Shown piece after piece: positions 9,151 to 17,016 of a DNA stretch of 64,000 nt. The position numbers and the translations under genes are program-made. Under the pieces are notes generated by a model, which was not told the DNA's origin, did not search any database, and was given only the letters and a program-made list of their open reading frames with translations. The first letter of the stretch is position 1, and every line of letters starts with the position of its first letter. This stretch comes from UBA1876 sp003446665 (GTDB lineage Bacteria; Synergistota; Synergistia; Synergistales; Thermovirgaceae): positions 1,488,001 to 1,552,000 of the forward strand of contig CP159918.1 of assembly GCA_040616305.1 (NCBI GenBank), in the 5' to 3' direction.

Positions 9151-10696
9151 GACATGCTATTTTGAGGTCAAGAGACCAGACGCAGTGGGAAAAACGTCTA
9201 ACAGACCCATTGCTGTATCCAAAAGACCGGACGAAAAGGGTATACCCTTTCGCCCTTCACGCCAGAACGTACAATCGGTGCATCCGCTTCAGGTTGAAGG
9301 CAGAGGAGACCAAGCTCCATTCGCCCTTGACAGCCCGAAGTCCACGGAGCAGGAACTGGCGGAAGCCCATCACCTGCTTGATAACCCCGAAGGCGGGTTC
9401 TATGGTCGCCTTGCGCCGGCCATAGAGCTTTCGGCCCTCGGGAGTCTTGAGGCGGTGCTTCATGAGAGCCACGGGGTCTTCCGTTTCAGGATCAGGCGGG
9501 CAACGCCACCGGTCTTTGAGAGCCAGGTTGTGCTGCTCCCGTCCGAAGGAGATGAAAGGAGTGATGTCTTTGCGGTCACACAGTTCGACGTTCGGTCTGC
9601 TGAAGTAGCCGGCATCGGCCAGAAGCGCCTCCGGACGGCCGAGTTCTTCCGGGAGTGTGGTCAAGGCTTCCACTGTGTGGGCAAGTTCTTTCCTGTCCAC
9701 CGGGGATTGGCTCACCTGGTGGGTCAAAATCAGTCCGCTCCCGATGTCCAGGACGGCCTGGCAGTTGTAGGCCTGTTCGAAGCCACCGCCGGAAACGGGC
9801 ATGATCCGGGATTCTCCGTCGGTCAGGTTGACCTGGTCGCTGTCGCGGACTTCCGGCTCCGGCGCCTTGGGCGTGCGGCCGCCAATCTTCTTGCCCCTTT
9901 GGTCCTCGACGCGCTTTCGTTGGGTCATCTTTTCCTCATGGGCTTCCATGTCCCTTTCGTGACGCTTTTGGGCGCGGCGTTCGATCTCCGCTTTCGCCTC
10001 GGCGAGCACCTTGAGACGGTCCCGGCGGCGCTTGAGCTCTTTTGGGATGTCCATCTCCGGCGGAAGGTCTGTGGCGTCAGCCTCTTCGGCGAGATCCAGC
10101 AGATGGCGGACTTCCGATTCGAGCTGCTTCTGAAGTTTTTCGGCGTGCTTGTAGCTCAGGGCCCTGTGTTTCGACGCATTGGCCTTGACTTTCGTTCCGT
10201 CCAGACTGACGGTCCCGACCTTGCAAAAGCCCATCTGGTGGGCGATCTGAAGGATCTGTACGAAGAAAGCATCGATCTCGCCGAGAAAACGTTTCCTGAA
10301 GGAGGCAATGGTGTCATGGCCGGGATGGCTGCCGGCGGCAATGTAGCGAAAGGCCACGGAATCATAGGCGGCCGCCTCGATCCGGCGGCTCGAAAAGGTT
10401 CGTGTGGCGTATCCATAAAAAAGAAGCGACAGAAGCACCGAGGGATCGTAGGCTTCGGATCCCCTTCCCGCATAGGCAGATCGTATGGGCTCGAGGTCCA
10501 GCATGGAGACGACTTCCACAATAAAACGGGCCAGGTGATCCTCAGGAAGCCAGTCGTCCATGGAGGGCGGAAGAATATAGGGAGTCTTTCTGTCTACAGT
10601 CTTGAACGTCGCCGACACGGTCCACTACATCGCTTTCTTTACGGATTCACTATCTCTATGTCATTCTAACTGCTGTGCTTAAAGTCCGACAGGCTC
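9137..10696 (-). mobile_element. IS1182-family-like insertion sequence
   Basis: This 1.56-kb element is bounded by the inverted repeats GGAGYCTGTCGGACT and flanked by CTAG on both sides. It holds a single transposase gene on the minus strand. It is inserted at the start of another transposase-like gene, immediately upstream of the DUF499 operon, and looks intact. Confidence 0.85.
9257..10618 (-). CDS. IS1182-family DDE transposase
   Basis: This 453-residue transposase starts at GTG 10618. The N-terminal domain (about 1-110, including LLSLLFYGYATRTFSSRRIE and SHPGHDTIASFRKRF) is the DUF772 type that precedes the catalytic core in this family. Candidate catalytic acidic residues are in SLDGTKVKANAS near 140, in LLADAGYFS near 345 and in KATIEPAFGVIK near 420, matching a D-D-E layout. 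A long charged coiled segment lies around residues 160-240. The gene occupies almost the whole IS between its inverted repeats and shows no frameshift, so the element may still be mobile. Confidence 0.92.
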   Translation of the reverse strand: MSATFKTVDRKTPYILPPSMDDWLPEDHLARFIVEVVSMLDLEPIRSAYAGRGSEAYDPSVLLSLLFYGYATRTFSSRRIEAAAYDSVAFRYIAAGSHPGHDTIASFRKRFLGEIDAFFVQILQIAHQMGFCKVGTVSLDGTKVKANASKHRALSYKHAEKLQKQLESEVRHLLDLAEEADATDLPPEMDIPKELKRRRDRLKVLAEAKAEIERRAQKRHERDMEAHEEKMTQRKRVEDQRGKKIGGRTPKAPEPEVRDSDQVNLTDGESRIMPVSGGGFEQAYNCQAVLDIGSGLILTHQVSQSPVDRKELAHTVEALTTLPEELGRPEALLADAGYFSRPNVELCDRKDITPFISFGREQHNLALKDRWRCPPDPETEDPVALMKHRLKTPEGRKLYGRRKATIEPAFGVIKQVMGFRQFLLRGLRAVKGEWSLVSSAFNLKRMHRLYVLA

Positions 10697-10700
10697 CTAG
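10683..10700. repeat. Right terminal inverted repeat of IS1182-like element, with CTAG flank
   Basis: This is the reverse complement of the left repeat at 9133-9150 with one mismatch, again ending in CTAG. Confidence 0.85.
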
Positions 10701-10736
10701 AGTTTCTCTTTCGTGGTTGTCTTCAATTTTCCCCCA

Positions 10737-12350
10737 TCATCGGGCAAGCTCTAGGGTTTGCAGAAACTTTGGAACAACCACCGTTTCGTAGTTATTCTCT
10801 GAAAGATCTTTTTGTCGCTCTTTCAACAATTCCGGCTCCCCGTGCACCAGGAAAAGGGACACGTCTTTGTCTATGTGCTTGAGCCAAAGGTCTATTTGTT
10901 CGGCGCTCGCGTGTCCCGAAAAACAGTGAAATCTCACGACCTTCGCCTTTACTGGTATCAATCGTCCATCGATTTCGAGGGACCGGGCCCCTTCTTCAAT
11001 TTTCCGGCCAGGTGTCCCTTCCGACTGGTACCCCACGATAAGGAGGGAAACGTCATTTTTTGGCAACAGTTCACCCAGAAGGCTTCGCGAAAAGGCCTGG
11101 TCCATCATGCCGCTGGTAGTCACCAAAACATGCGGTTTTGTTTTCTCTTCCCCCCGCGGTAGCCTGAATTTCAACGTCCCTCGTTCCCATCCGAAAGGGT
11201 CCTTTATTTCGCTTACACTATCTTTGAACCATCCACTCGATTTGTTTTCGTGGTAAATTCCTGTAATCTCTTTGGCCAACGGCGAAGGGCAATAAACCGG
11301 CGTGTCCTTCGGGATTTTTCCCTCTTTCTTGAGGAATTCGATCTCGTGAAGGATTTTCTGTGTTCGGTCGAGCGCAAAGGCCGGGACCCATACGATACCT
11401 TGATCAGAAATTCTTTCGCCGATCTCCTGGTGAAATCTTTCAAGCTCCGTCAAGGGGTCAATACCACTACGGGCAGCTCCGTAGGTGCTTTCAACAAAGA
11501 CGAAATCCGCTTCGGGTGCCGGTGGGGGCCCTCGCTGGAGTCGGGAAAAGTCATTTCCAAGGTCGCCGGAAAAAAGAACGCGGGTTGTTTTGCCAAGTCT
11601 CTCGATCTCGATGAAAATGCTGGCCGAACCGGGAATATGGCCTGCTTCCAGAAAAGTCGCGTGCGCTCCCCTGGCGATTCGGGTTCTTTCACCATAAGAA
11701 AGGGTAACAAATCGCTCCGAGATCCCTTTGGCCTCTTCGGAGGCACAGACTTTGCAGGGCGAGACATCAAGTCCTGTCGTTTTTTCCAAACCATGGATCG
11801 TCCCGGTGAAGGTCTCTTTATTTTTTCCCTTCACCATTTGGCCGTATTCGCAATCCCGGTTCCAGTGTGCCTTGAAGTAGCCCCATTTTTTCGTTCTCTC
11901 ATACTGTCTCCGTGACCAAACCCATTCCCTCTCGACCTGGCTTTCATACCGCAAAGCCATTTCCAGCATGGGGACGGAAAGTCGTGCGGTTGCCTCGGTC
12001 AGATAAATCTTCCCCTCGAAACCCCGCCTGAAAACTTCCGGCAACCTTCCGATGTGGTCGAGGTGGGCGTGGGTAATCAAAACGGCATCCGGGAGATCCC
12101 GTGGAAAGGAAAGGTTTGCTGTTGCCAATGATACTATGCCGGGCGGCAGGTCGCCTTCGTAAAAGGCGCCGCAGTCAACAAAAACCGTTGACCTGCCTGT
12201 ATCGACAAAAGCGAGTGAGCCCGACACGCTTTCTGCACCACCGTAAAGCGTGACAGAAGGATTGACAAACAAGACACTTGCCATAAAGGGAGCCGCAAGA
12301 ATGCTCAATCCAAGAAGAAGGAATCTAGCTTTCTTAATCAATGCATACAT
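10737..12350 (-). CDS. Beta-CASP metallo-beta-lactamase fold protein with N-terminal signal/anchor
   Basis: This encodes 537 residues, ATG at 12350 after GGGAGAGG. Residues 9-29 are strongly hydrophobic after two lysines and an arginine, like a signal peptide or membrane anchor. The metallo-beta-lactamase motif THAHLDH (H94, H96, D98, H99) is intact, and later motifs VESTYG and the C-terminal FSGHAS fit the beta-CASP nuclease group (RNase J / CPSF73 / KH-less exonucleases). An insert near residues 165-210 contains three cysteines (NRDC, CKVC). Beta-CASP proteins normally act on RNA or DNA in the cytoplasm, so an N-terminal export segment is odd. It lies downstream of the nuclease-like/membrane gene pair on the same strand with a 105-bp gap. 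Its substrate is unknown. Confidence 0.8.
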   Translation of the reverse strand: MYALIKKARFLLLGLSILAAPFMASVLFVNPSVTLYGGAESVSGSLAFVDTGRSTVFVDCGAFYEGDLPPGIVSLATANLSFPRDLPDAVLITHAHLDHIGRLPEVFRRGFEGKIYLTEATARLSVPMLEMALRYESQVEREWVWSRRQYERTKKWGYFKAHWNRDCEYGQMVKGKNKETFTGTIHGLEKTTGLDVSPCKVCASEEAKGISERFVTLSYGERTRIARGAHATFLEAGHIPGSASIFIEIERLGKTTRVLFSGDLGNDFSRLQRGPPPAPEADFVFVESTYGAARSGIDPLTELERFHQEIGERISDQGIVWVPAFALDRTQKILHEIEFLKKEGKIPKDTPVYCPSPLAKEITGIYHENKSSGWFKDSVSEIKDPFGWERGTLKFRLPRGEEKTKPHVLVTTSGMMDQAFSRSLLGELLPKNDVSLLIVGYQSEGTPGRKIEEGARSLEIDGRLIPVKAKVVRFHCFSGHASAEQIDLWLKHIDKDVSLFLVHGEPELLKERQKDLSENNYETVVVPKFLQTLELAR

Positions 12351-12455
12351 AGAGCCTCTCCCTGACCTAATAGAGATAGTGTGGAAATCTTGTATCCTTT
12401 ATATCTCGCGCCAACCGAATCTGACACCTTATTCTGATAAGGCTGGTCTCGAGTT

Positions 12456-13856
12456 TCAATTACTGTCTGCGGTTTCCGGTTCCTTTGTCCTACCTTTTCG
12501 TTGCAGTTTCCCGACGTAATCCTTAAGTGCCTTTACCGTCTTACGCCACTCATCCGCCAAGGAATGGTAATGAAGTCCTATAGCGCCTATCCTCTCCATG
12601 AGCCCCGAAGCAGATTCCAGAACGGTCTTACGGGTTGAAAAACTGTTCACTTTCCACTTCCCGGCCTTGAGTTCTTCGCGAATTTTGCCTTTGTACGACC
12701 GTTCTTGTTTCAACCTCCAGGTGACATATTCCCTGATGCCCCCTGCCGTAGGGGATTCCCCTTCTTTGGCTTTTCTGAGCCTTTCCAGTTTGGAGTCCTG
12801 CACGTTCAGAACCCCTTCGCTTTTACCCACTGCAGCAGCGGCGAGGTCCTCCAGACGGGTTTCAAGGCGCCTTCGTTCATTCTTTGCATAGAACCAGTCA
12901 CGGTATTCTTGATATACGGTCTTCCTCGCCAGGACCGATCCGGCAATCGCTCCAGCGGCGCCACCAACAACGGCTCCGGCAGGTCCGAAAAGGATCATCA
13001 TCGAAATGCCGAGAGCCTTTGAGCCTATGAAACCACCGGTGGTCATTGCAGTGAATTCCACAGCTATATTCGTGGCAAGGTCCTTTTTAGCGATAGGACC
13101 GTAACGGTAATATTCGAACAGGTTCCGAGACGTAACCACAACTGCGGAAATCAATGGTATCTCGAAATCGAACACCTCATGACCTGCATCTAATGATTTT
13201 TCCGTCATGCCGACTATTTCTTCATGGGTGAAACCGGGCACGGAAAAGACATTTTCGCCTACTGTTATGTGCTCATATCCGTCGAGAGATGCCAATATCT
13301 CCTCGTTTACAAAGACTGGGATGTCCGGATACTTTTCGAAATGTTGGAGTAATCCGCCCCGGCTTGCAAGACACTTAACCTGGAAAGGTTCGCCATTGAC
13401 CAACAAGTCAAATCCGGGTTCCGTAGCACCCGCGGGGAATTCGACTTCCATGCCGAGGCCCTGGAGGTGCTGGCCGACAAATCGCTCAGCGACATACCCC
13501 TGAATTTGGTTAAGGTGTCCTTGAAAAGACTCAGGTGGCAACCCTGCAATCCCGTCGGCAAATGCAGAAAAACTGAAAATATCCGAGAGGTCATCGGTTC
13601 TCACAAAGTCTGCCGCTTCCAGAACCATAGGGTCAAGGTGGGCAATATCGTAAACCAGGTCACCGACTGTCAATCCGGCAACCATGGTGTCACCCCAATC
13701 CCATTTATGGCGAGAAATATCTTCAAATGCAGGTTCGTCGAACAGAGGTTTTTCGAAAACCTTATCCAGAGTAATCCCTTTGAGCCGTGAAAGCCTTTTT
13801 TTCAGCAGAGTCTTTATGCCATCTTGCCCTTTGTTCCTGCTATTTTCAGTGTCCAT
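12456..13856 (-). CDS. Uncharacterised protein: Mrr-like D...QxK nuclease signature plus glycine-rich membrane segment
   Basis: This is a 466-residue protein. I chose the ATG at 13856, which follows GGTGG and overlaps the upstream gene by 11 bp; a longer form to 13937 is less likely. The middle shows a helix with E124 (GYVAERFVGQHL), then GFDLLV with D150 and FQVK with Q159 and K161. That is the E...D...QxK order of PD-(D/E)XK nucleases of the Mrr type, with the strand-helix KYPDIPVFVNEE following. Residues 273-309 form a glycine/alanine-rich hydrophobic segment (AGAVVGGAAGAIAG) like a glycine zipper. The rest (315-466) is charged and probably coiled coil. I know no named family with this combination. 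The overlapping partner is another membrane protein, so the two probably act together; a defence or toxin role is inference. Confidence 0.75.
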   Translation of the reverse strand: MDTENSRNKGQDGIKTLLKKRLSRLKGITLDKVFEKPLFDEPAFEDISRHKWDWGDTMVAGLTVGDLVYDIAHLDPMVLEAADFVRTDDLSDIFSFSAFADGIAGLPPESFQGHLNQIQGYVAERFVGQHLQGLGMEVEFPAGATEPGFDLLVNGEPFQVKCLASRGGLLQHFEKYPDIPVFVNEEILASLDGYEHITVGENVFSVPGFTHEEIVGMTEKSLDAGHEVFDFEIPLISAVVVTSRNLFEYYRYGPIAKKDLATNIAVEFTAMTTGGFIGSKALGISMMILFGPAGAVVGGAAGAIAGSVLARKTVYQEYRDWFYAKNERRRLETRLEDLAAAAVGKSEGVLNVQDSKLERLRKAKEGESPTAGGIREYVTWRLKQERSYKGKIREELKAGKWKVNSFSTRKTVLESASGLMERIGAIGLHYHSLADEWRKTVKALKDYVGKLQRKGRTKEPETADSN

Positions 13857-14841
13857 ACAATCCGGCCACCTTTCGTGCTTCCAGGAAATCTCTCGTGTCT
13901 TTCCAACTTCCCTCACCGTTTTCTGATATAAAAACAAGCTGTGCCATTAGACCTTTCTGGAACTCTTTTCGCATTTTGGCCGACGTGATCTTTTCAAGAA
14001 AGAAACCGCCTCCTGAAAGAAAGAGAATCATTGTAAGCGGGTTCGAAAGAACAAAAAGAAGGGACGATGCGGAAGTGTAGATACTGAAGGGCAGAGTCAG
14101 CCCTGCAATGCTTGCCAAGGAGGCTATCATGGTACTGAGCAAAGTGTACGCCCCAAAGCCGGCAAAACTAACATATGAGGTAAGGGCGACGCTGCCACCT
14201 CCACCAATAATAGCCTTGCGGAGACTGTCCCTGGTTATTTCATCGATCTCGAGCGATGACCTGAAAGCCTCTTTCTGCTCTTCTGGCAAGCCCTTGATGG
14301 CTTCGAGCATGTTTTCAAGGGCCTGTGCCTGGTTTTCTGAAGAGAGTTTGGAAAAATTATCGATAATTGTTTCTGCCATTGTTTTCGTGTAGTCTTCGAA
14401 AAACTCAAGCATGCCTGGAGTTTCGTCCAGCTTTTCTGTCTTGGCCAAGCCAGAAAGGAATAGCCCTTCGATTTTCAGACATTCCTTTTCAATTTCGGGT
14501 AAAGCGACTTCTCCATCCGGGAGTTTGAGATCAAAAAGCCCGAATATTCTTTCCAACAAAAGCCAGTGAGGTACAAATTTTCCATATGCCGATACTTCCC
14601 GAACTTTGTCTTTGAACCTTGCCTTCAAATATTCTTCATAGTCACGGGAGACCTCCCCTACATATTTTTTGATAAATTTTTTCCCGGCGTTTGTTTCTTC
14701 CCATTCAGCAGTGCCTGCTGCCTTGTCCAGCATCTTGTTGAAAGTTTGCTTTACAAGGCTCATTTCGTCCAATAGAGCGATAGTCTCAGCTAAGAAATGC
14801 ACGTCCGACTTGACAATGCCTTGCAAAAGAAAGCTCTTCAT
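13846..14841 (-). CDS. Uncharacterised helical protein with two C-terminal membrane hairpins
   Basis: This encodes 331 residues. ATG at 14841 has AAAGGAG eight bases upstream; a GTG directly before it is an alternative. Residues 1-210 are predicted helical and highly charged, including EEQKEAFRSS near 187-196. They are followed by a Gly-rich turn (IIGGGGS) and hydrophobic stretches at about 217-248 and 252-282. The layout (helical N-half, then a pore-like hydrophobic hairpin) recalls bacterial YaaW/UPF0174 proteins and pore-forming proteins, but similarity is too weak to name it. The gene overlaps the nuclease-signature gene by 11 bp, so the two should be translated together. It is the first gene of the unit; no clear promoter was recognised upstream. 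Confidence 0.7.
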   Translation of the reverse strand: MKSFLLQGIVKSDVHFLAETIALLDEMSLVKQTFNKMLDKAAGTAEWEETNAGKKFIKKYVGEVSRDYEEYLKARFKDKVREVSAYGKFVPHWLLLERIFGLFDLKLPDGEVALPEIEKECLKIEGLFLSGLAKTEKLDETPGMLEFFEDYTKTMAETIIDNFSKLSSENQAQALENMLEAIKGLPEEQKEAFRSSLEIDEITRDSLRKAIIGGGGSVALTSYVSFAGFGAYTLLSTMIASLASIAGLTLPFSIYTSASSLLFVLSNPLTMILFLSGGGFFLEKITSAKMRKEFQKGLMAQLVFISENGEGSWKDTRDFLEARKVAGLYGH

Positions 14842-15207
14842 CACTTCAACTCCTTTTTGAATTGAAATCTATCGGTGAAAATGATAGCCTTTCCTAGAAT
14901 GACTCTGAAATAAAAATCATGTCATTTCACAGAAGACGAACCATTATTTCTTCTTTACACCACAAGGATAACATTACACAAGTTTTCGAGTAACTCTAGA
15001 ATCAGCAATACCAAAGATCTGCATTGGGATTAATTTTAATAAAAGACTCTTTATCTCATTTCCGCTACCTTTTTTTGCACAACTTTCGGATCTTTGGGTT
15101 TATTCAGCCAAGTAATTAGGAACACTTGTTATAATCAAGGGCGTTTTAACAAGCAATTTCTGGATTAGGAAATGAATGGAGCTTGCTCTTCTTCTGGAGG
15201 TTCTGCC
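14842..15207. other. Intergenic region, no gene seen
   Basis: This AT-rich stretch separates the two-gene membrane unit from the MoxR remnant. It should hold the promoter of the minus-strand unit, but I see no convincing -35/-10 pair, RNA or repeat. Confidence 0.5.
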
Positions 15208-15423
15208 ATGCCAAGCCAGTTGTTGCGGTTGAAGGAAAACGTGTCGCAGGTGTTGATCGGGAAGGATGAGGCGCTGGAGCTGATGCTGGTGGGGCTCATC
15301 GCCCGGGGGCACATCCTGATAGAGGACGTTCCGGGGGTGGGAAAGACCCTGATGGCCCGGGCCATCGCGGCGTAGTGCCATTTGGGGTTCCGGCGGCTGC
15401 AGTGCACGGTACATGTATTTCAT
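15208..15423 (+). pseudogene. Truncated MoxR-family AAA ATPase remnant
   Basis: ATG 15208, preceded by TGGAGG, opens a frame with the MoxR N-terminus. GKDEALELMLVGLIARGH leads into Walker A, EDVPGVGKTLMARAIA. A TAG at 15373-15375 stops it after 55 codons. Reading through, the same frame continues with GFRRLQCT (expected in MoxR after Walker A) and then ends at another stop at 15423, with no Walker B or lid. So one in-frame stop plus loss of about 250 residues has destroyed the gene. Neighbouring DUF58/VWA partner genes typical of moxR operons are absent. Confidence 0.8.
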
Positions 15424-15582
15424 TGAGTAAAAAGCGGGCGTACAGTAAGGTATAAGTTCAAAGGCACGCGGGCAGTTCCTGAGGCAACCACTTTCGCAAA
15501 GAGAGCCTTTCGCATGCCGATAGGCTCCTGCGCGAACAGGGCGTCGCTTTTGAGCGACCGGACAATCCTGAAGGCAATCTTC

Positions 15583-15611
15583 CTCTCATGCAGGAAAAAC
15601 CTGCATGAGAG
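15583..15611 (-). terminator. Hairpin downstream of the V/A-ATPase operon
   Basis: A perfect 12-bp inverted repeat (CTCTCATGCAGG and complement) with a 5-base A/T loop lies 7 bp after the subunit B stop codon. There is no long U tract on the minus strand, so it may stabilise the mRNA end as well as terminate. Confidence 0.6.
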
Positions 15612-15618
15612 GGCTGTT

Positions 15619-17016
15619 TCACGCCCCGGTTCCGGATTTTCCCGAATTTCCCTTCATATATTCTTTCATCTCCTCCCGCGAGACCCGGGTCAGTTCCGCC
15701 TCGGGAAGGGTTGACAGAAGCTGCCAGCAAAGGTCCAGGGACTGTTCGATGGTGCGGTTTTCTTCGGGTCCCTGGGTGATGAACTGCCTTTCGAACTGGC
15801 GGCCGAATTCGAGACAGGCCCGGTCCGTCTTGCCCAGTTCGTCCTCACCCACGATGCCCGCCAGGGCTTTGATTTCCTGGACCCGGCTGTAGGAGGCGAA
15901 AACCTGGCTTGCCACGGAGGGGTGATCCTCCCGGGTGTAGCCCTCACCGATACTGTCTTTCATGAGCCTCGAGAGGCTCATGAGGACGTCGACGGGGGGA
16001 TAGACGCCGCGGGCGTCGAGGCCCCTGGAGAGGACGATTTGCCCCTCGGTGATGAACCCCGTCAGGTCGGGGATGGGGTGGGTGATGTCGTCGTTGGGCA
16101 TGGTGAGGATGGGAAGCTGGGTCAAACTCCCCTTCCCTTCGGCCAGGATGCCCGCCCGCTCGTAGAGGGAGGCCAGATCGCTGTACATGTAGGCGGGATA
16201 CCCCTTCCGGCTCGGAACCTCTCCCCTGGCGACGCTGAGCTCCCTCAGGGCCTCGCAGTAGTTGGTCATGTCGGTGAGGATAATCAGAACGTGCATGCCC
16301 TGCTCGAAGGCAAGGTATTCTGCGGCGGTCAGGGCGAAGCGGGGCGTGGCGATCCGCTCGATGACGGGGTCGTCGGCGAGGTTCAGGAACATGACGATGT
16401 TGCCGACGGTGCCGCCCTCGATGAGGGCGCGCTGGAAGAACTCGGCATCGTCATGCTTGATGCCCACCCCGGCGAAGACGACGGCGAAGTTTTCCGCGCC
16501 CACGAGGCGTGACTGAAGGGCTATCTGTACGGCAAGCCTGTTGTGCGGCAGGCCGTTGCCCGAAAAAATGGGCAGTTTCTGGCCGCGTATGAGGGTTGCC
16601 AGGGTGTCGATCACGGAGATGCCCGTGTGGATAAAGTCCCTGGGGTATTGCCGTGCCATGGGGTTGATGGGGCTCCCGTTGACATTTCTGGGGCTGCCCC
16701 CGTAGACGGGACCGCACTCGTCTCGAGGCTCTCCGAGGCCGTTGAAGACGCGGCCAAGTATCTGGGGCGAAACCTCAAACTCGAGAAATTTCCCCAAAAA
16801 GCGCACCCTGGTGTCGGCGGGGACCAGATCCTGGGTGCCGGAAAACACCTGGATTACACAGGCATCTTCATTCACTACGACCACACGGCCGCGGCGGAGG
16901 TTCCCTGCGGTGTCTTTGACCTGCACCACCTCGCCATAGCTCACATCCCTGGCACCCTCAACGATGACGAAGGGACCCGTCACTTCCCGGACTCCGACAT
17001 ATTCGGCGTTGATCAT
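15619..17016 (-). CDS. ntpB: V/A-type ATPase subunit B
   Basis: This 465-residue subunit B is the non-catalytic nucleotide-site subunit of the V1/A1 hexamer. It lacks the Walker A lysine, as expected: the equivalent loop reads FSGNGLPHN near residue 155. Conserved stretches include YPAYMYSDLASLYERAG and the MPNDDITHPIPDLTG segment. Its ATG overlaps the subunit A stop by 4 bp (ATGA), indicating translational coupling. It is the last gene of the operon, followed by a 12-bp hairpin. Unlike in many bacterial V-ATPase operons, subunit D does not follow it but is at the other end of the operon. Confidence 0.96.
   Translation of the reverse strand: MINAEYVGVREVTGPFVIVEGARDVSYGEVVQVKDTAGNLRRGRVVVVNEDACVIQVFSGTQDLVPADTRVRFLGKFLEFEVSPQILGRVFNGLGEPRDECGPVYGGSPRNVNGSPINPMARQYPRDFIHTGISVIDTLATLIRGQKLPIFSGNGLPHNRLAVQIALQSRLVGAENFAVVFAGVGIKHDDAEFFQRALIEGGTVGNIVMFLNLADDPVIERIATPRFALTAAEYLAFEQGMHVLIILTDMTNYCEALRELSVARGEVPSRKGYPAYMYSDLASLYERAGILAEGKGSLTQLPILTMPNDDITHPIPDLTGFITEGQIVLSRGLDARGVYPPVDVLMSLSRLMKDSIGEGYTREDHPSVASQVFASYSRVQEIKALAGIVGEDELGKTDRACLEFGRQFERQFITQGPEENRTIEQSLDLCWQLLSTLPEAELTRVSREEMKEYMKGNSGKSGTGA

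Noticed and set aside
9185..10669. A 494-codon plus-strand ORF across the IS1182-like element
   Set aside because: It is antisense to the transposase, with no family features or ribosome site.
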